Below are positions 1 through 10,118 of a stretch of 64,000 nucleotides of DNA, piece by piece (within the stretch, counting starts at the first letter, position 1; every line of letters starts with the position of its first letter). The stretch covers positions 248,001 through 312,000 of the forward strand of contig MU008182.1 of NCBI GenBank assembly GCA_010909165.1, written 5' to 3'. The DNA comes from Anthoceros angustus (lineage: Eukaryota > Streptophyta > Anthocerotopsida > Anthocerotales > Anthocerotaceae). The notes under the pieces were generated by a model, which saw nothing but the letters and a program-made list of their open reading frames with translations, had not been told where the DNA came from and searched no databases. A program made the position numbers and the translations under genes.

Positions 1-175
1 TTACATGAACTTTCCTGACTTCTTACACAAAATGGTGCCACTTTAACTTTCGTCATTGTTAACCTTGTTCCCAGTTTGTGGTGGAGACCCAGACTCAGAG
101 GCTTGAGGAGCTGCAGTTCAAGCAGTCACGCCAGCTTGTTCCTATCAAGCCATCTTTTCCAAAAACAATGGTATA
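1..175 (+). repeat. Partial copy of a vasculin-gene intron/exon segment
   Basis: This stretch is nearly identical to 1305-1480 inside the vasculin-like gene, differing by one A in a run of A. It holds the end of an intron, the acceptor CCCAG, the 96-bp exon (75-170) and the first bases of the next intron. The similarity stops after GTATA at 175. The copy lies upstream of the gene's earlier exons, so exon order is scrambled. It probably continues to the left of the window. It is either a tandem partial duplication or an assembly error. Confidence 0.9.
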
Positions 176-262
176 AGGTTGCCACTTTGGAAGCTAACTG
201 TTTTGCAGTTTTGGATGTTAGTGATATTTGTGGCATATGCTCATATTCACTTGGCTTGGCAG

Positions 263-2846
263 ACGAGAGTGGGAGCGTGTTTTGTCTAGACAACGGTCAC
301 AACCTCATGGTTCAACGGTAGCTGGACATGGAGATTATGACTCTCCACGGTACTTGGGGCTCCTCTGAGCGCCTTTTATGCTACAGTTAGGAGAGGAAGT
401 AGTGCTGGAAGTGCAAATGAACGCCCAAGCTATGAAAGGGATTCATTTTCCCATTCCAGGCCGTACTCTAGCTTTGGTAGGAGTCCATCCTATCGTGTGT
501 ATGATGGATTAGATCGTGATCGTGAAGGACAGAGGGATCGTGACTGGGATTGGGAGCGAGATAGAGACCGAGAGTTTCGTGATAGAGAAAGGGAGAGAGC
601 ATTGGCGTTTGGTGCTGGAGATGATAGGGATATAGAGCGTGAGCGCTCAGACACAACTTTCAAGGCCAACTACTTCAGGAACTGCAGGCAGGTATGAGTC
701 AGATTTGGCTCTACGGCGATCTCAGTCTCTCGGTTCAAACAGGGGTCAGAGAACGGGAGAAGAAAGCTGTAGGTGAGTTAGGTGGACTCCCAACAGCAGC
801 CCCAACAGTCAGTAGTGTTAGTCTGACTAGCAGTATGCAAAAGGCTGCGTTTGAACGAAATTTTCCTTCTCTTGGGGCTCAGGAAAGGCAGAGCGCTATT
901 CAATCTGGCACTGGGAATGTAGCAGTGCTGAGTCCTCGACCTTCATGGCAGGGATCCACTTCACGGCCAGATGGAAGAACTGGTGCTTCTCCTGGGATGC
1001 CATCCACTCAGGGTGCGATCTCTGGAAGTTCTTCAGCTGGTGGTGTTGTGAGCATTGGGGCAGAAGGGTGGAATTCGGCTCTTGCTGAAGCACCCCCTGT
1101 TGTGAGCAGCACTGTCCCAGTAAATAATGGGGTGTCTCCAGGAGTGGCCACTGTAACAACTATAAGTCCAACCCCACACTCTGGAGGCACTTTATCAACC
1201 TCTTTGAGTGCTCCAAAGATGGCTGAAACTTTGGCTCAGAATCCTTCTCGAATCAGGACTCCTCCCCAGGTGAGGCTGCTGTTCCTGGGTGTTATTTGCC
1301 AGCCTTACATGAACTTTCCTGACTTCTTACACAAAAATGGTGCCACTTTAACTTTCGTCATTGTTAACCTTGTTCCCAGTTTGTGGTGGAGACCCAGACT
1401 CAGAGGCTTGAGGAGCTGCAGTTCAAGCAGTCACGCCAGCTTGTTCCTATCAAGCCATCTTTTCCAAAAACAATGGTATATACACTGTGACCACTGTCAG
1501 AATGTATGTTCGAGCTCTATGAGCAGTCTCTTTGTTTGCGATTAGTCATGCAAATTGTTCTGCAGGGAGTAAGCCCAAGGGATAAATCAAAGACTAAGGT
1601 GGTGAGAGCTGTGGACGTCGTTGCACCGATTCCAACAAAATTGTCCCAGCCTTCAGGCTCTTCACAGCTTCTAAGTGCACCTTACCGGCTACCAGCTGCC
1701 ATGGCAAGAACCGAGACATTGAAGACAGCCCCTCCTGGGAAGCTTCTCGTAAACAAGGCAAGGAAAGAAGCAAATCCTGGTACTGTACTAACAGCAACTT
1801 CTATGAAGGCTGATAACATCCCAGCCAGTGCTGGAACGGTGGGTACAGTGGTGGCAGGCTTGGTATCCTCAGGTTCTCTAGCAGCAAATACAATGGCGGC
1901 TCCTCCTCGGAAGCAAAAACAGTTGCTGGACCGTAGAGCCGTGCCAATTACCCCGATTTCTGTGTCTTCAGGCTTGGAGGGAGGCAATGGACTACGGATT
2001 AAAGATGCAACTGATGATAAAAGGCCTCCTGCACAGGTTCAAAATCGCAGTGATTTTTTCAATGCTCTGAGGAAAAAGGCAGCGGGAGTTGGTCTTGTCT
2101 CAGGTAATATTGAGAAGGCAGAAGTAGCTCTCGCGAAAGGTGATGATAATATTGTGAAGGACCTCAGAAATTCACTGCAATATGATTTTTCGACAGACAG
2201 TCCTCAGTTGGCAGGTTTTGATGTCAAAGAGAACGGCGTAGAGAGCTCGGGATTAGAGGATCCTACTGATACTGTGGCGAACCACGCATCAAGTGATCTT
2301 GGGAAAGAAAATTTGCACAATGGGCTTTCGGTAGAGGGGTTCAATGGATTGTCTGAAAGTCCCAATGATCTAGGCGATCTCTCTGCCTCAAGGCAAGGGG
2401 ACTCTGTGGTTGGTGGTTCTGAAGAAGAAGAGGCAGCATTTTTGCGGTCATTGGGTTGGGAGGAGAGTGCAGAGGGTGGAGAGGAAGCTCTTACTGAGGA
2501 GGAAATCAATGCTTTCTACCAGGAGGTAGATTATTGGTGTCGACTCTTCAGCTTTTGGTTTCTGTGATTCTGCATTGGGCTTAGTGCTTTCATTTTGGTT
2601 GGTACATTTAGGTTTTGTGGAGTTGTTGGACTTGCCCGCACCTATGCATGGTTTAGTTTCTCAGGCCTCTTTCCTTTGGAATGTTTGCAGCGCATGCAGT
2701 CAATGTCCAAAAAGCCGTCTCTTCACAACCCCCGAAGTCACAGGCTAAAACCCTTGGACTTGTTTGTGGGCAGCATTGGCAGTATCTCATCAGGCCTGAG
2801 TACATCAGACAGCGAGTCGGATGAAGAAGTACACACTCGCTGTTGA
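263..2846 (+). CDS. Plant vasculin-like (GPBP1-type) protein, 5' end incomplete
   Basis: Spliced gene. In animals vasculin/GPBP1 is a nuclear GC-rich-promoter-binding protein; plant members are little studied, so the role here is inferred. Well supported parts are an exon ending at donor 1269/1270, exon 1380-1475, exon 1566-2525 and last exon 2691-2846, all joined in phase 0 with GT-AG introns of 110, 90 and 165 bp. Recognisable motifs in order are an Arg/Asp/Glu-rich N-terminal part (about 390-690), NFPSLG, ETQTQRLEELQ, SDFFNALRKK, and the acidic C-terminal block with FLRSLGWEE and LTEEEINAFY that is typical of the family. The tail is Ser/Asp rich and ends at TGA 2844-2846. Upstream of about 780 the frame changes near 355, 660 and 775. 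This means unseen short introns or indels, so the first exons are approximate. Confidence 0.85.
1270..1379 (+). other. Intron of the vasculin-like gene
   Basis: Donor GTGAGG follows CCCCAG at 1269. The acceptor CCCAG ends at 1379. The flanking frames join without a stop. Part of this intron is copied at the left edge of the window. Confidence 0.85.
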
Positions 2847-3639
2847 TGGGAAGGAAAATTGAATACAGTGGATTTACATGCTGAGACTCTACGTCTGGTG
2901 GCAACGAGTATTTAGATAGGCTCATGACAAGCTGGCAAATGGATCTTGTCGGGGCACCCTGTTCCTCTCTCGTAGTTACGTGAAGAGCCGGACGAGTTAA
3001 GGAGAATCTATGTGCTCATTACTGATTGTTTTAGTAGTGAGATAGTTCGGAGGAGGGATTCCCCCCTGCCAACAGCTTTCTGAGTGTAGAGGAATGAGAA
3101 GCAGAGCTTTCGATCTGGCCCAAATAGTTAACACTGCTGTTCAAAGCAGAAGCTTCAGGCATCTGAATGGGCAGCGTTGCAGCCCAAGCTCTCCATGTGT
3201 TCGGGTTTTGTCGTCTCGCACTCTCCATCACGCATGTGACTTTTGGCGAAGAGAATGCGACGGGTTTTCCTATGGCAAAAGGCTTTCAAATTGTGGGACT
3301 TTGGTACGCACAGCTTGGGCGATTTTATATTCTCTATCGTAATTTTTGATTTTTATCTTGGTTAAGTTTTCATATTTTTCTACGGAGTGTAGGTAATGAA
3401 AAACCACTATTTTGGGAACTGCTTTTCTACGCCCAAAGCGCCCGCACTACTACACAATATGAGATCATAAACCAGATAGAAGAGTAGACGTTATTAATAG
3501 GTGAGATGGGGAATCCCATCTTCCCCTGAAGTCCGAGGAGGAACAACCCAAAAAGGGCTAATAGTAAAAGGGGAAGTCCTAGTCCCCTCGAATGCCTTTT
3601 CCATAACTACCTACTGCACCAATGATATCGTGATCAGGG
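2847..3639. other. 3' UTR and intergenic sequence, no gene seen
   Basis: This follows the stop codon of the vasculin-like gene. The first 500 bases or so are probably 3' UTR. I see no clear AATAAA signal. A T-rich stretch lies near 3340-3385. The short open frames here do not resemble known proteins. Confidence 0.5.
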
Positions 3640-3710
3640 ATGATGAAGGGCCTACCTACCACCGAAGAAGCCGCTTAGTCCTGCGACGTAGTCATTCTAT
3701 AAAGAAGCTG

Positions 3711-4256
3711 TCACAGAGCGATGGAAACCCGCTGGCGAAAGAAAGTCACCACGGAGGAAAGGGGGAGGCCCCTCCAATTCCTGTGGCTGTGATAGGCTTT
3801 TCCACACTCCTTAATTAACTTAGAGAAGTCCTTGCCCATAGCCCCACGAGTCTCGAGGGCGAGGGGGATGAAAACATGGCCATCTTGCATAGGAGAGTAC
3901 TTGTGAGTCTTGCTGGTTGCGCATCCTTCCGCCGCCCAGCCCGGGGGGTTGATGATGACATGCTCGCTTATAGAGTCTCTCATGGGATCCGTGACAACCA
4001 CATCAGCGATATAATTTTGCTCCCCCCTAGTATAAAAAAGGTTTGCCCTCAGTGACACGCCATTACGCAATGTATATGGGCGCCCTGCATGTAAAAATCC
4101 GCCTCCATAGTTATCGAAAACATGACGCGAACGGCCATGCGTAACACGCTGCTCACCGGGACAATAGGCCAAATGGGATCCGGAATTGTCGATGGCAGCT
4201 CCACAATTGCATGTGGAAAGAGGAGGCGGAGGATGAGCTAAACCGAGGACCCTCAT
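3711..4256 (-). pseudogene. C-terminal CCHC and endonuclease-like domain of the non-LTR element
   Basis: A 181-codon frame. Near its start CNCG, H and C residues form a C-x-C-H-C motif. It is followed by a conserved block with YIADVVVTDP and then ETRGAMGKDF, spaced like the C-terminal restriction-like endonuclease of R2-type elements. The first part overlaps another frame (4153-4539), which again suggests a frameshift. The endonuclease assignment rests on motif order and should be tested by a profile search. Confidence 0.5.
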
Positions 4257-4567
4257 CGCGGCGGTGCGACGTCAGTGATTCGAACGCTGTAATGCAAGGC
4301 CGAGCCAAAAGCGAAGCCTCGCCTTCCCGAACAGAACGTGGGCCTGCGAAGACCGGGAATGGAGGAGTCCGGAAGGAGGGCCTGCTCAGAATATTGCTTC
4401 TCCGGAGAGAGGCTTGAAGGCTACGCAACCCTTCCTTAGAGAAAGAGGAAAAAGGAGGCATGGCATCCCTAGCCTCTGAGGAAAGGGAGTCCCTAGCCCG
4501 CCTGAGAGAGACTCGCAGGCCCTCCTCTAAACTAGGCAAGGCTCCGATGGGGAGTCTGCATTAAGAA

Positions 4568-4815
4568 TCAAGAGGCCAAAATTGGGGTAGAGAGGGCCCA
4601 ACTCCCGAGGAAAACTGCTGGAGCTGAGGCCTCCATGGCCAGCAAGCTAGTGCCTCCAAAGGCCACTGGCAATGATGCCTGTTTCCGCATCAAGTCACCG
4701 TCGGCGCATTCGAAGGTGCCGGGACCTATAATGTCCCCAAGCGCCTGCATAACCTGCCTATCAAAATGCCTCAAGCTTGATAAAAAGGCCGGGGATGGAG
4801 CAACTGTCCTCGTAA
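4568..4815 (-). pseudogene. RT thumb fragment of the non-LTR element
   Basis: The minus-strand frame carries RHFDRQVMQALGDI and LPVAFGGTSLLAMEASAPA. This is the post-palm pattern (LPxxxGGxGL...APAAFLGS) common in non-LTR RTs. It is in a different frame from the palm ORF upstream, so the protein is broken near 4830. Confidence 0.5.
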
Positions 4816-4865
4816 GATAACCTGGTCAACGCGCGAAGCAGGAAGACAAAATACCAAACGCAACT

Positions 4866-4990
4866 TGAGGGTCCCCAATTTGTGAAGGGTCCCCAATTTG
4901 TGAAGGGTCCCCAATTTGTGAAGGGTCCCCAATTTGTGAAGGATCCCCAATTTGTGAAAGGTCCCCAGTGTGTGAAAGGTCCCCAATGTG
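4866..4990. repeat. 18-bp minisatellite (GGGTCCCCAATTTGTGAA), about 7 copies
   Basis: Head-to-tail copies of an 18-bp unit, nearly perfect in the first five and drifting in the last two. The unit is a multiple of three. On the minus strand it therefore encodes repeating hexapeptides inside the RT frame without breaking it. Confidence 0.95.
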
Positions 4991-5454
4991 AGCCACGTCT
5001 TCTTCCAGAGCCACGTCCACAAACCCTCGAATAAAGTTAGGGGGACCCAGCGAAACTCCGAGGACCCGAAACCCTTGTGGAGAAATAACATCCCCCCCCT
5101 TGGATAGTGAAGAGGGGGTGTATTGCCCAAAGGGGAACACACCCTGCACTTATCGATCTTGACCCTTAATCCCATACGGGAGAGCTCCAAGGAGAAGAGA
5201 TCAAAGGCAGCCCTCACCTTGTCCCTTGGCCCGAGGATATGGGTATCGTCAGCCACGGATGGGAAAAGGCACTCCCGAACTGCAGAGGCTATGGAGGACA
5301 GCGCCCTGAAGTGCGCCATGGCGAAGAGGGCGCCTCCCAATCGATCCCCTTGCCTTGTGCCCGTCGCTGAGTGGAGAACCGAAACACCTTCCGTAGCTGG
5401 ACCATGTTGATAGTAGAGATTGGACAGAGAACCGTAGAAGGAGAGAACAAATGG

Positions 5455-5509
5455 AAGATCTAGGTTGGGGTCGGCCTGGTCGACCTTGGCCGACCCCAAC
5501 CTAGATCTT
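5455..5509. repeat. Perfect 22-bp inverted repeat with 11-nt loop
   Basis: Left arm 5455-5476 and right arm 5488-5509 are exact reverse complements around an 11-base spacer (5477-5487). It lies in the RT ORF at the point where sequence between the zinc finger and the palm appears to be missing. Confidence 0.95.
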
Positions 5510-7926
5510 GCCACCAAAAGATCCTCCTCTTGTAGAGCCTCCCAATCCCCCGCCCGAAAGCGGCGGAGGTGGGAAGCCACCTCCCTATGGGTCGAAGAAC
5601 TGCCCCTAGAGCGCCGAAGACACCACCTAGGAAGGAAAAGGAAAAGAGTCCAAGCCTCCTCATCCCCGGGGTCCCGCACAAGGCAATCCAATGGAAGGCG
5701 GTACGCAAGGCGAACATCATCGTGAAGACGCCTCGGGAGCCGCCGGAAAAAATGGGCGCTCGGGAAACGAGTGTGAAACAACGGCAGCAGGTGGTTGGAC
5801 TGCCTCCGAAGCCACTCCCAAGACTCTGGTAGCGGCCCATGGGAGGCTGCCGGAAGAGGGATTGGGTGAGCTGCTGCGCCAGAAGAAGAAGCAAGCCGTA
5901 CTTGTGCCTCCCAAGTAGTCTTGTCGAAATCCTTGTGCTTGTGCCCCATGTGACATTTCACCCCCTTGACCCCAGAACAAACTTGAGAGCAGACCGGGCA
6001 GGGGGTGTCCCTCATAGGCGCAGATTGGGTGGCCCGCATCATACTGGGGAGCCCTGTAAAAAGACCTGGAGAAGACCCTGGAAAAGACCATGTATAGAAG
6101 ACCCTTGAGACACCGCTCACCGCTCCAAAACTCTTGAGAACACCACTCCCTGAACACCGCTCTAGCATGACTCCATAAACCTCCTCAGCCAAGTATGAGT
6201 AGATAACAATTCCACAATTGATGAGTGAATAATAATCTGCTGAGCGTTATTCTCAAGTGAGAAATCTTCTACACGAGATAAGAAGAACCAGATAATTTAG
6301 GTGTGTCCAAATATCCAAGGGGCAGAATGTAATTTTACTCATTGTATGTGTTTTTCATATAATCATCAAAAGCTTCAGCAGGTCCGTAATAAGGGTTTCC
6401 ACTTTGTGATATGGTCTTAATGAGTTGTGAGTGTATATTTGAACTCTTCAAACCCTATTTGATATTAGTTATAATATATAATCCAGAAAGAAAATCAACT
6501 TGGACAATAATTGGGTTATAAACAGTTTGGAAAACCAAAATTTTCTCCCTCTCACCCGGTTGCTGCTGGAGGATGTAGGCTACAATGTTTACCTAACAAG
6601 CTTGTGTGTTCTAGTCCAGGGTGTTCCTTCCTATTGTCTATCGTGACGACGTTGTGGAACGAACCATGCTAGTCGTCATCGGGTGTTACCTCGTCAAACC
6701 GAGGTTCCCGTACTCTGGTAGGTCGTTCCTGAGGACAACGTTGTGGCCCTTTGTCCGCGACTAAGGTGGAGCCACTCAACCATTGTCCTCACTCCTTGGC
6801 CAGCTCAGCCACAAGCACACTCCCCCAATCAATTCCTCAGTTAGTCCAGCTCATACCACACAGTCTAACCACATCCATTACTCACTCTAGACTCCTCACA
6901 ACTCATGGTGTTGGAGCCACTCGTGCCGGACGGCCTCTTCCCGTCCTTGCACTACCCGAAGGAACACAAACCCTGCACACAACAATTCAGTCTCAATTCT
7001 TCATACACACAGTCACGGAACAATTAGCCATACGTCCACCCCTCCGCAAGCAAGGCAGCCTCCCGCTCTTCCTCAACGATCAACTGACAACGTTGACAGA
7101 ATTGAACACTGTTTCAAGAGCTAAAGCCCCAATTTATACAAACGGCCCTTAGATCAACCTTGGATTGTTCTAACAAGAGGAATCACTCAAAATAGATGGG
7201 GTCCCCTCTAGCTAACTATTTAGGGATTTCTCCCTTGTTGCGTTTGTCCCGGTGGCTACCCCCTGACTTGACTCTTGACCATCCAGTCCCTCTTGTGGTG
7301 CCAAAAGATTGGCCACTGCCCCTTCTTCCTCACGGCCCTCCCACAGCTCACCATGGTGGCCGCTCGTCAGGAGTTTCTCATGCTCAACTTCCATCCTAAT
7401 GTATAATCAGGATAATTGCATTGGAGCAAGCGAGGAGCATGAGGCGCTGGTAGCAGGCACACAAACATACGCTAAAAATAATTCATTATGAGAGTTCAAA
7501 CAACATAAAGAGTGTGTGTGAGAATAACTGTCTTAACCTAAAAATAATAATTGTATTACCTATTCCGTAATTGATGACCTAACCTGTATCCTATAAGGGA
7601 CATGCGAGTTAGTGTATGATAACTTAAAGTATCCCAATATGCCCCCTAAGACCTAACTCGGAAACTTATCTGGTTAGAGAGAATCTGAGTGGCAAGGCGC
7701 CATCTCCACATTGTCCAGAGCGATAGCATATAGACTGTGTTCATGGCTGATCCCTACGCGCTGATCGTTTTTCACCTGCTAGAGCTCACTATAGCAATCA
7801 TGCTCCCTCCTAAACCAGATGCGCAACACAAAAGGAAAAGTGACAGACGGAATCCTAAGCTGGAAGACAAGCGCGGATTCCCGTTGCAGGGGAAAAAACA
7901 GACAGAGACCTCCAGTTGAAGATGAA

Positions 7927-7966
7927 AACGATTCCATGGCCTTATCAACGATTCCATGGCCTTATC
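7927..7966. repeat. 20-bp tandem duplication
   Basis: The unit AACGATTCCATGGCCTTATC occurs twice in direct succession without change. Confidence 0.95.
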
Positions 7967-8196
7967 GCACAGGCTCTAGTTGGCAAGAGAGGTGGCATGC
8001 TTGCAACCACTACCGGAAGAGGAGTCCCATCTTCTGCAATACAGGTACTGTATAGAAAAAAAAAGAGAAAACGGCTGCTATGCCCTGCTTTGGTTACCTT
8101 GAAAGATTCATCCAGGGCTAACAGCTATGGTGTTGGTGCTGCAGGCTTGGGTCCAAAGACTGTGCTATGCATTACACAAAGAAGATGGTCACTGCG

Positions 8197-8364
8197 AGGA
8201 TGCCCAAACATTGCTGCGACCACGTAGTCTGTAGCTTAACCACTCTTCTTCTTTTGAGTAGCTATGCTACTCTCCCCATTAGGATGCCCAAACATTGCTG
8301 AGACCATGTAGTCTGTAGCTTAACCACTCTTCTTCTTTTGAGTAGCTATGCTACTCTCCCCATT
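8197..8364. repeat. 84-bp tandem duplication
   Basis: 8197-8280 is repeated at 8281-8364 with only two base differences. The copies adjoin directly, consistent with a recent local duplication. Confidence 0.95.
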
Positions 8365-8414
8365 CAGATAAGTTGCTCGATCTGTTAAACCAAGTGAGGC
8401 TCGATGCTGCTAAT

Positions 8415-8757
8415 TGTTGAGATTGGAAGCTAGCCATGCTTCAAGAGGGTCAAAAATGTCAAGAAAGCAAGTGTTTAGAATTGCAAAACTAAGATCACCT
8501 AAACGAGGCCTTAAAACACAAATGAAGAGCAACTTTGAGCAAACAACACAAAGACAATAGTCAAAGAGCTGAACCTACTATAGCTAGCTGGTATCACCCC
8601 TTTTTAAACCCTAGAAATTGTCACTCACGTTTCCTACTCAATATGGGGTATATGTTTCCCATTTACCCACTTCTATATATTTATAGTAACAATCACCTAC
8701 ATCTTTTACGCATAGTCATATCCATCTTAACAAACTCAGTAAGCTGCATCCTCAACA
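8415..8757 (-). repeat. Copia-B LTR (3' LTR of copy B1)
   Basis: 343 bp. On the minus strand it starts TGTTGAGGATGC and ends CCAATCTCAACA, so it has TG...CA ends. It is preceded by the purine tract GAGTGGGAG. It contains the ATG from which gag starts when it serves as a 5' LTR. Flanking DNA at 8414 is unrelated to the internal part of the element, which confirms the boundary. Confidence 0.9.
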
Positions 8758-9399
8758 CTCCCACTCAGTGCACCTGAGTTTGCCTTAAATCCAACTACCT
8801 CTCTACACTTCTCAAACTTGAACTTGCTCAAAGCCTTGGTCAAGAAATCTGCAGCCATATCCTCCGTTTTGCAATACTCAAATGTAACCTCCAACGATTT
8901 CACCCTTTCACGAACAAAGAATAGTTGGCTGCACTTGTTGATACCCAATTTCTTCCATGAACCTTCTCAAACAAATGGCTTCCTTTGTAGCTTGTGTGGA
9001 AGCCATGTACTCAGCCTCCACTGTAGACATTGCAACATTTGGTTGCTTTTTGCTATTCCAACTGATGGCACCTCCCCCAAGAATAAACACATATCCGGTT
9101 GTGGACCTCCGATCATCAAGATCGGTCCCCCAATTCGAGTCACAATATCCAAGCAGTCTGTGTCCTTCATTTGAACCTGAAAACTCAAGGTACATGTCAT
9201 GTGTGCTTTCAAGTACCTCATTGTCCTCTTCACTGCAATCCAATGTGGCTTTCCAGGATTTTGAATATAGTGGCTCACAACACCTAGAGCTTTCCCAAGA
9301 TCTGGACGAGTTGCAACCATGGCAAACATCAAACTGCCCACTGCTTGTCTGTAAGGAATGTTCTTCATCTCCTCCTCCTCGTGATTGGTTGCAGGACAT
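8736..9399 (-). pseudogene. Copia-B1 RNase H and C-terminal tail
   Basis: Two overlapping frames cover the copia RNase H domain: GYCDSNWGTDLDDRRSTTGY with the DDRRS signature, then TVEAEYMA with the catalytic Glu, and the tail KTEDMAADFLTKAL that ends copia polyproteins. A frameshift near 8930 separates the tail from the core. The family role is removal of the RNA strand during reverse transcription. Confidence 0.85.
8758..8766 (-). promoter_or_regulatory. Copia-B polypurine tract
   Basis: On the minus strand GAGTGGGAG directly precedes the LTR TGTTGAGG. The same tract lies before the B4 LTR and before the family-A 3' LTR. It would prime plus-strand DNA synthesis. Confidence 0.8.
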
Positions 9400-10118
9400 T
9401 GGTCTTTGCTAAGCCTCATATCTAAACAGAGAGGCGTTGCAATTGGCCTGCAATCAGTCATTCTAAAACGATCCAAGAGTTCCTCAATGTACTTCTGTTG
9501 TCCAAGCTTGATTGTTCTCCTCACCCTGTCTCTAAGCACTTGAATTCCAAGGCAATAGTTGAGCTCGCCCAAGTCCTTCATTTCAAATTGTCTTGACAAC
9601 ATCTCCTTTACCTCATTGATGGCATCTATATATGCGCTTAACAAAATGATGGCTAGAATAACCATAGATTGGAGAACTTTGGATATGTAGATGCTCTCAT
9701 CAAATGTGCATTGTTGAAATCCTTGCTCCTTTAAGAAGGCATTGATCTTCTCATACCAAGCTCTAGACCCTTGCTTCAATCCATAGAAAGCTTTCTTCAA
9801 TTTGCACACCAAACTCTCATTGCCTTTTTCGATATACCCTTCGGGTTGCTCCATATGAATGTCCTCCTCCAAGTCTCCATTGAGAAATGCAGTTTTTACA
9901 TCCATTTGATGAATCTCCAAATCATCAATTGCTCCCACTGCAAATAAAGTCCTTATTGACACAAATTTGGCCACTGGAGCAAGGAGCGAGGCAACATACC
10001 CCCCGCGTATGTTGCCTCGCTCCTCATCACTGGACAGCCACACAGTGCGTTCTTCCCTCCACGCTCTGTCCTCCGCCTCGCTCATCTCCTCGAGCACAAT
10101 CTCCGGAGGGTATGCCAC
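8967..10118 (-). pseudogene. Copia-B1 reverse transcriptase, catalytic YVDDL deleted, fused to foreign N-terminus
   Basis: A 383-codon frame. Residues about 1-50 come from gypsy-lineage sequence (VLEEMSEAEDRAW). From about residue 52 it is copia RT: HQMDVKTAFLNGDLEE, YGLKQGSRAW, and then VILAI joined directly to ILLSA. In copies B3 and B4 five residues, YVDDL, lie between these, so the active-site aspartates are missing through an exact 15-bp in-frame deletion at 9649/9650. The frame otherwise stays open to FSFQVQ, then shifts. The enzyme must be dead. Confidence 0.85.
9982..10024. repeat. Perfect 18-bp inverted repeat at the copia-B1/Gyp1 junction
   Basis: Arms 9982-9999 and 10007-10024 are exact reverse complements separated by 7 bases. 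The left arm adjoins copia RT sequence and the right arm adjoins gypsy-lineage sequence, so the hairpin marks the junction. Confidence 0.95.

Larger units (their letters stand above)
3640..6192 (-). mobile_element. Non-LTR retrotransposon of restriction-like-endonuclease type, internally deleted
   Basis: Read on the minus strand, the order is a C2H2-type finger (CPVCSQ, then H-x3-H, near 6050-5930), a reverse-transcriptase palm (about 5450-5090), an RT thumb region (about 4810-4570), a C-x-C-x-H-x-C motif (about 4205-4160) and a C-terminal nuclease-like block. This order (N-terminal finger, RT, CCHC, C-terminal nuclease) is that of R2/R4/NeSL-type elements, which use a restriction-like endonuclease, and not of the L1-like elements usual in plants. 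The RT N-terminal motifs are missing and the frame is broken at about 4830 and 4540. No target-site duplication or poly(A) end could be fixed, so the ends are approximate. Confidence 0.6.
4771..6192 (-). pseudogene. RT ORF, N-terminal zinc finger plus RT palm
   Basis: A 473-codon open frame. Residues about 45-70 form a Cys2His2 finger. Later comes an RT core with GTRQGDRLGG (motif B region) and VADDTHILGP (the x-x-D-D catalytic motif C). The stretch between the finger and motif B is too short for a complete RT, so an internal deletion is inferred. It coincides with a perfect inverted repeat at 5455-5509. After motif C the frame enters a hexapeptide repeat (LGTLHK-like) encoded by an 18-bp minisatellite, then goes out of phase with the thumb region. 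It is not expected to be active. Confidence 0.6.
6193..8414. other. No recognisable gene; short local duplications
   Basis: About 2.2 kb with only short frames that resemble nothing I know. The first 400 bases are AT rich. The part from 6570 to 7400 is Pro/Leu/Thr-rich in translation without motifs. Two small tandem duplications (7927-7966 and 8197-8364) lie at its right end. It could be old LTR sequence, but I could not match it to the other LTRs in the window. Confidence 0.4.
8415..9999 (-). mobile_element. Copia family B, copy B1 (3' half)
   Basis: Minus-strand Ty1/copia fragment: the second half of RT, RNase H, polypurine tract and 3' LTR. It starts abruptly at about 9999, where it meets gypsy-lineage DNA across a fold-back inverted repeat. 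Gag, protease and integrase are absent. Its LTR matches those at 22434, 24039 and 29440. Confidence 0.9.

Noticed and set aside
4866-4990. CRISPR-like array
   Set aside because: The repeats are contiguous 18-bp units without spacers, in a eukaryotic retroelement.
3640-6192. Link between the R2-like element and the 25S rRNA fragment at 49406, since R2 inserts in 28S genes
   Set aside because: The two are 43 kb apart, the element is not flanked by rDNA, and the rRNA fragment does not contain the R2 target site.
6751-7152. 133-codon frame as a gene
   Set aside because: Low-complexity Leu/Thr/Pro text, no motif, no splice or promoter context; probably non-coding.
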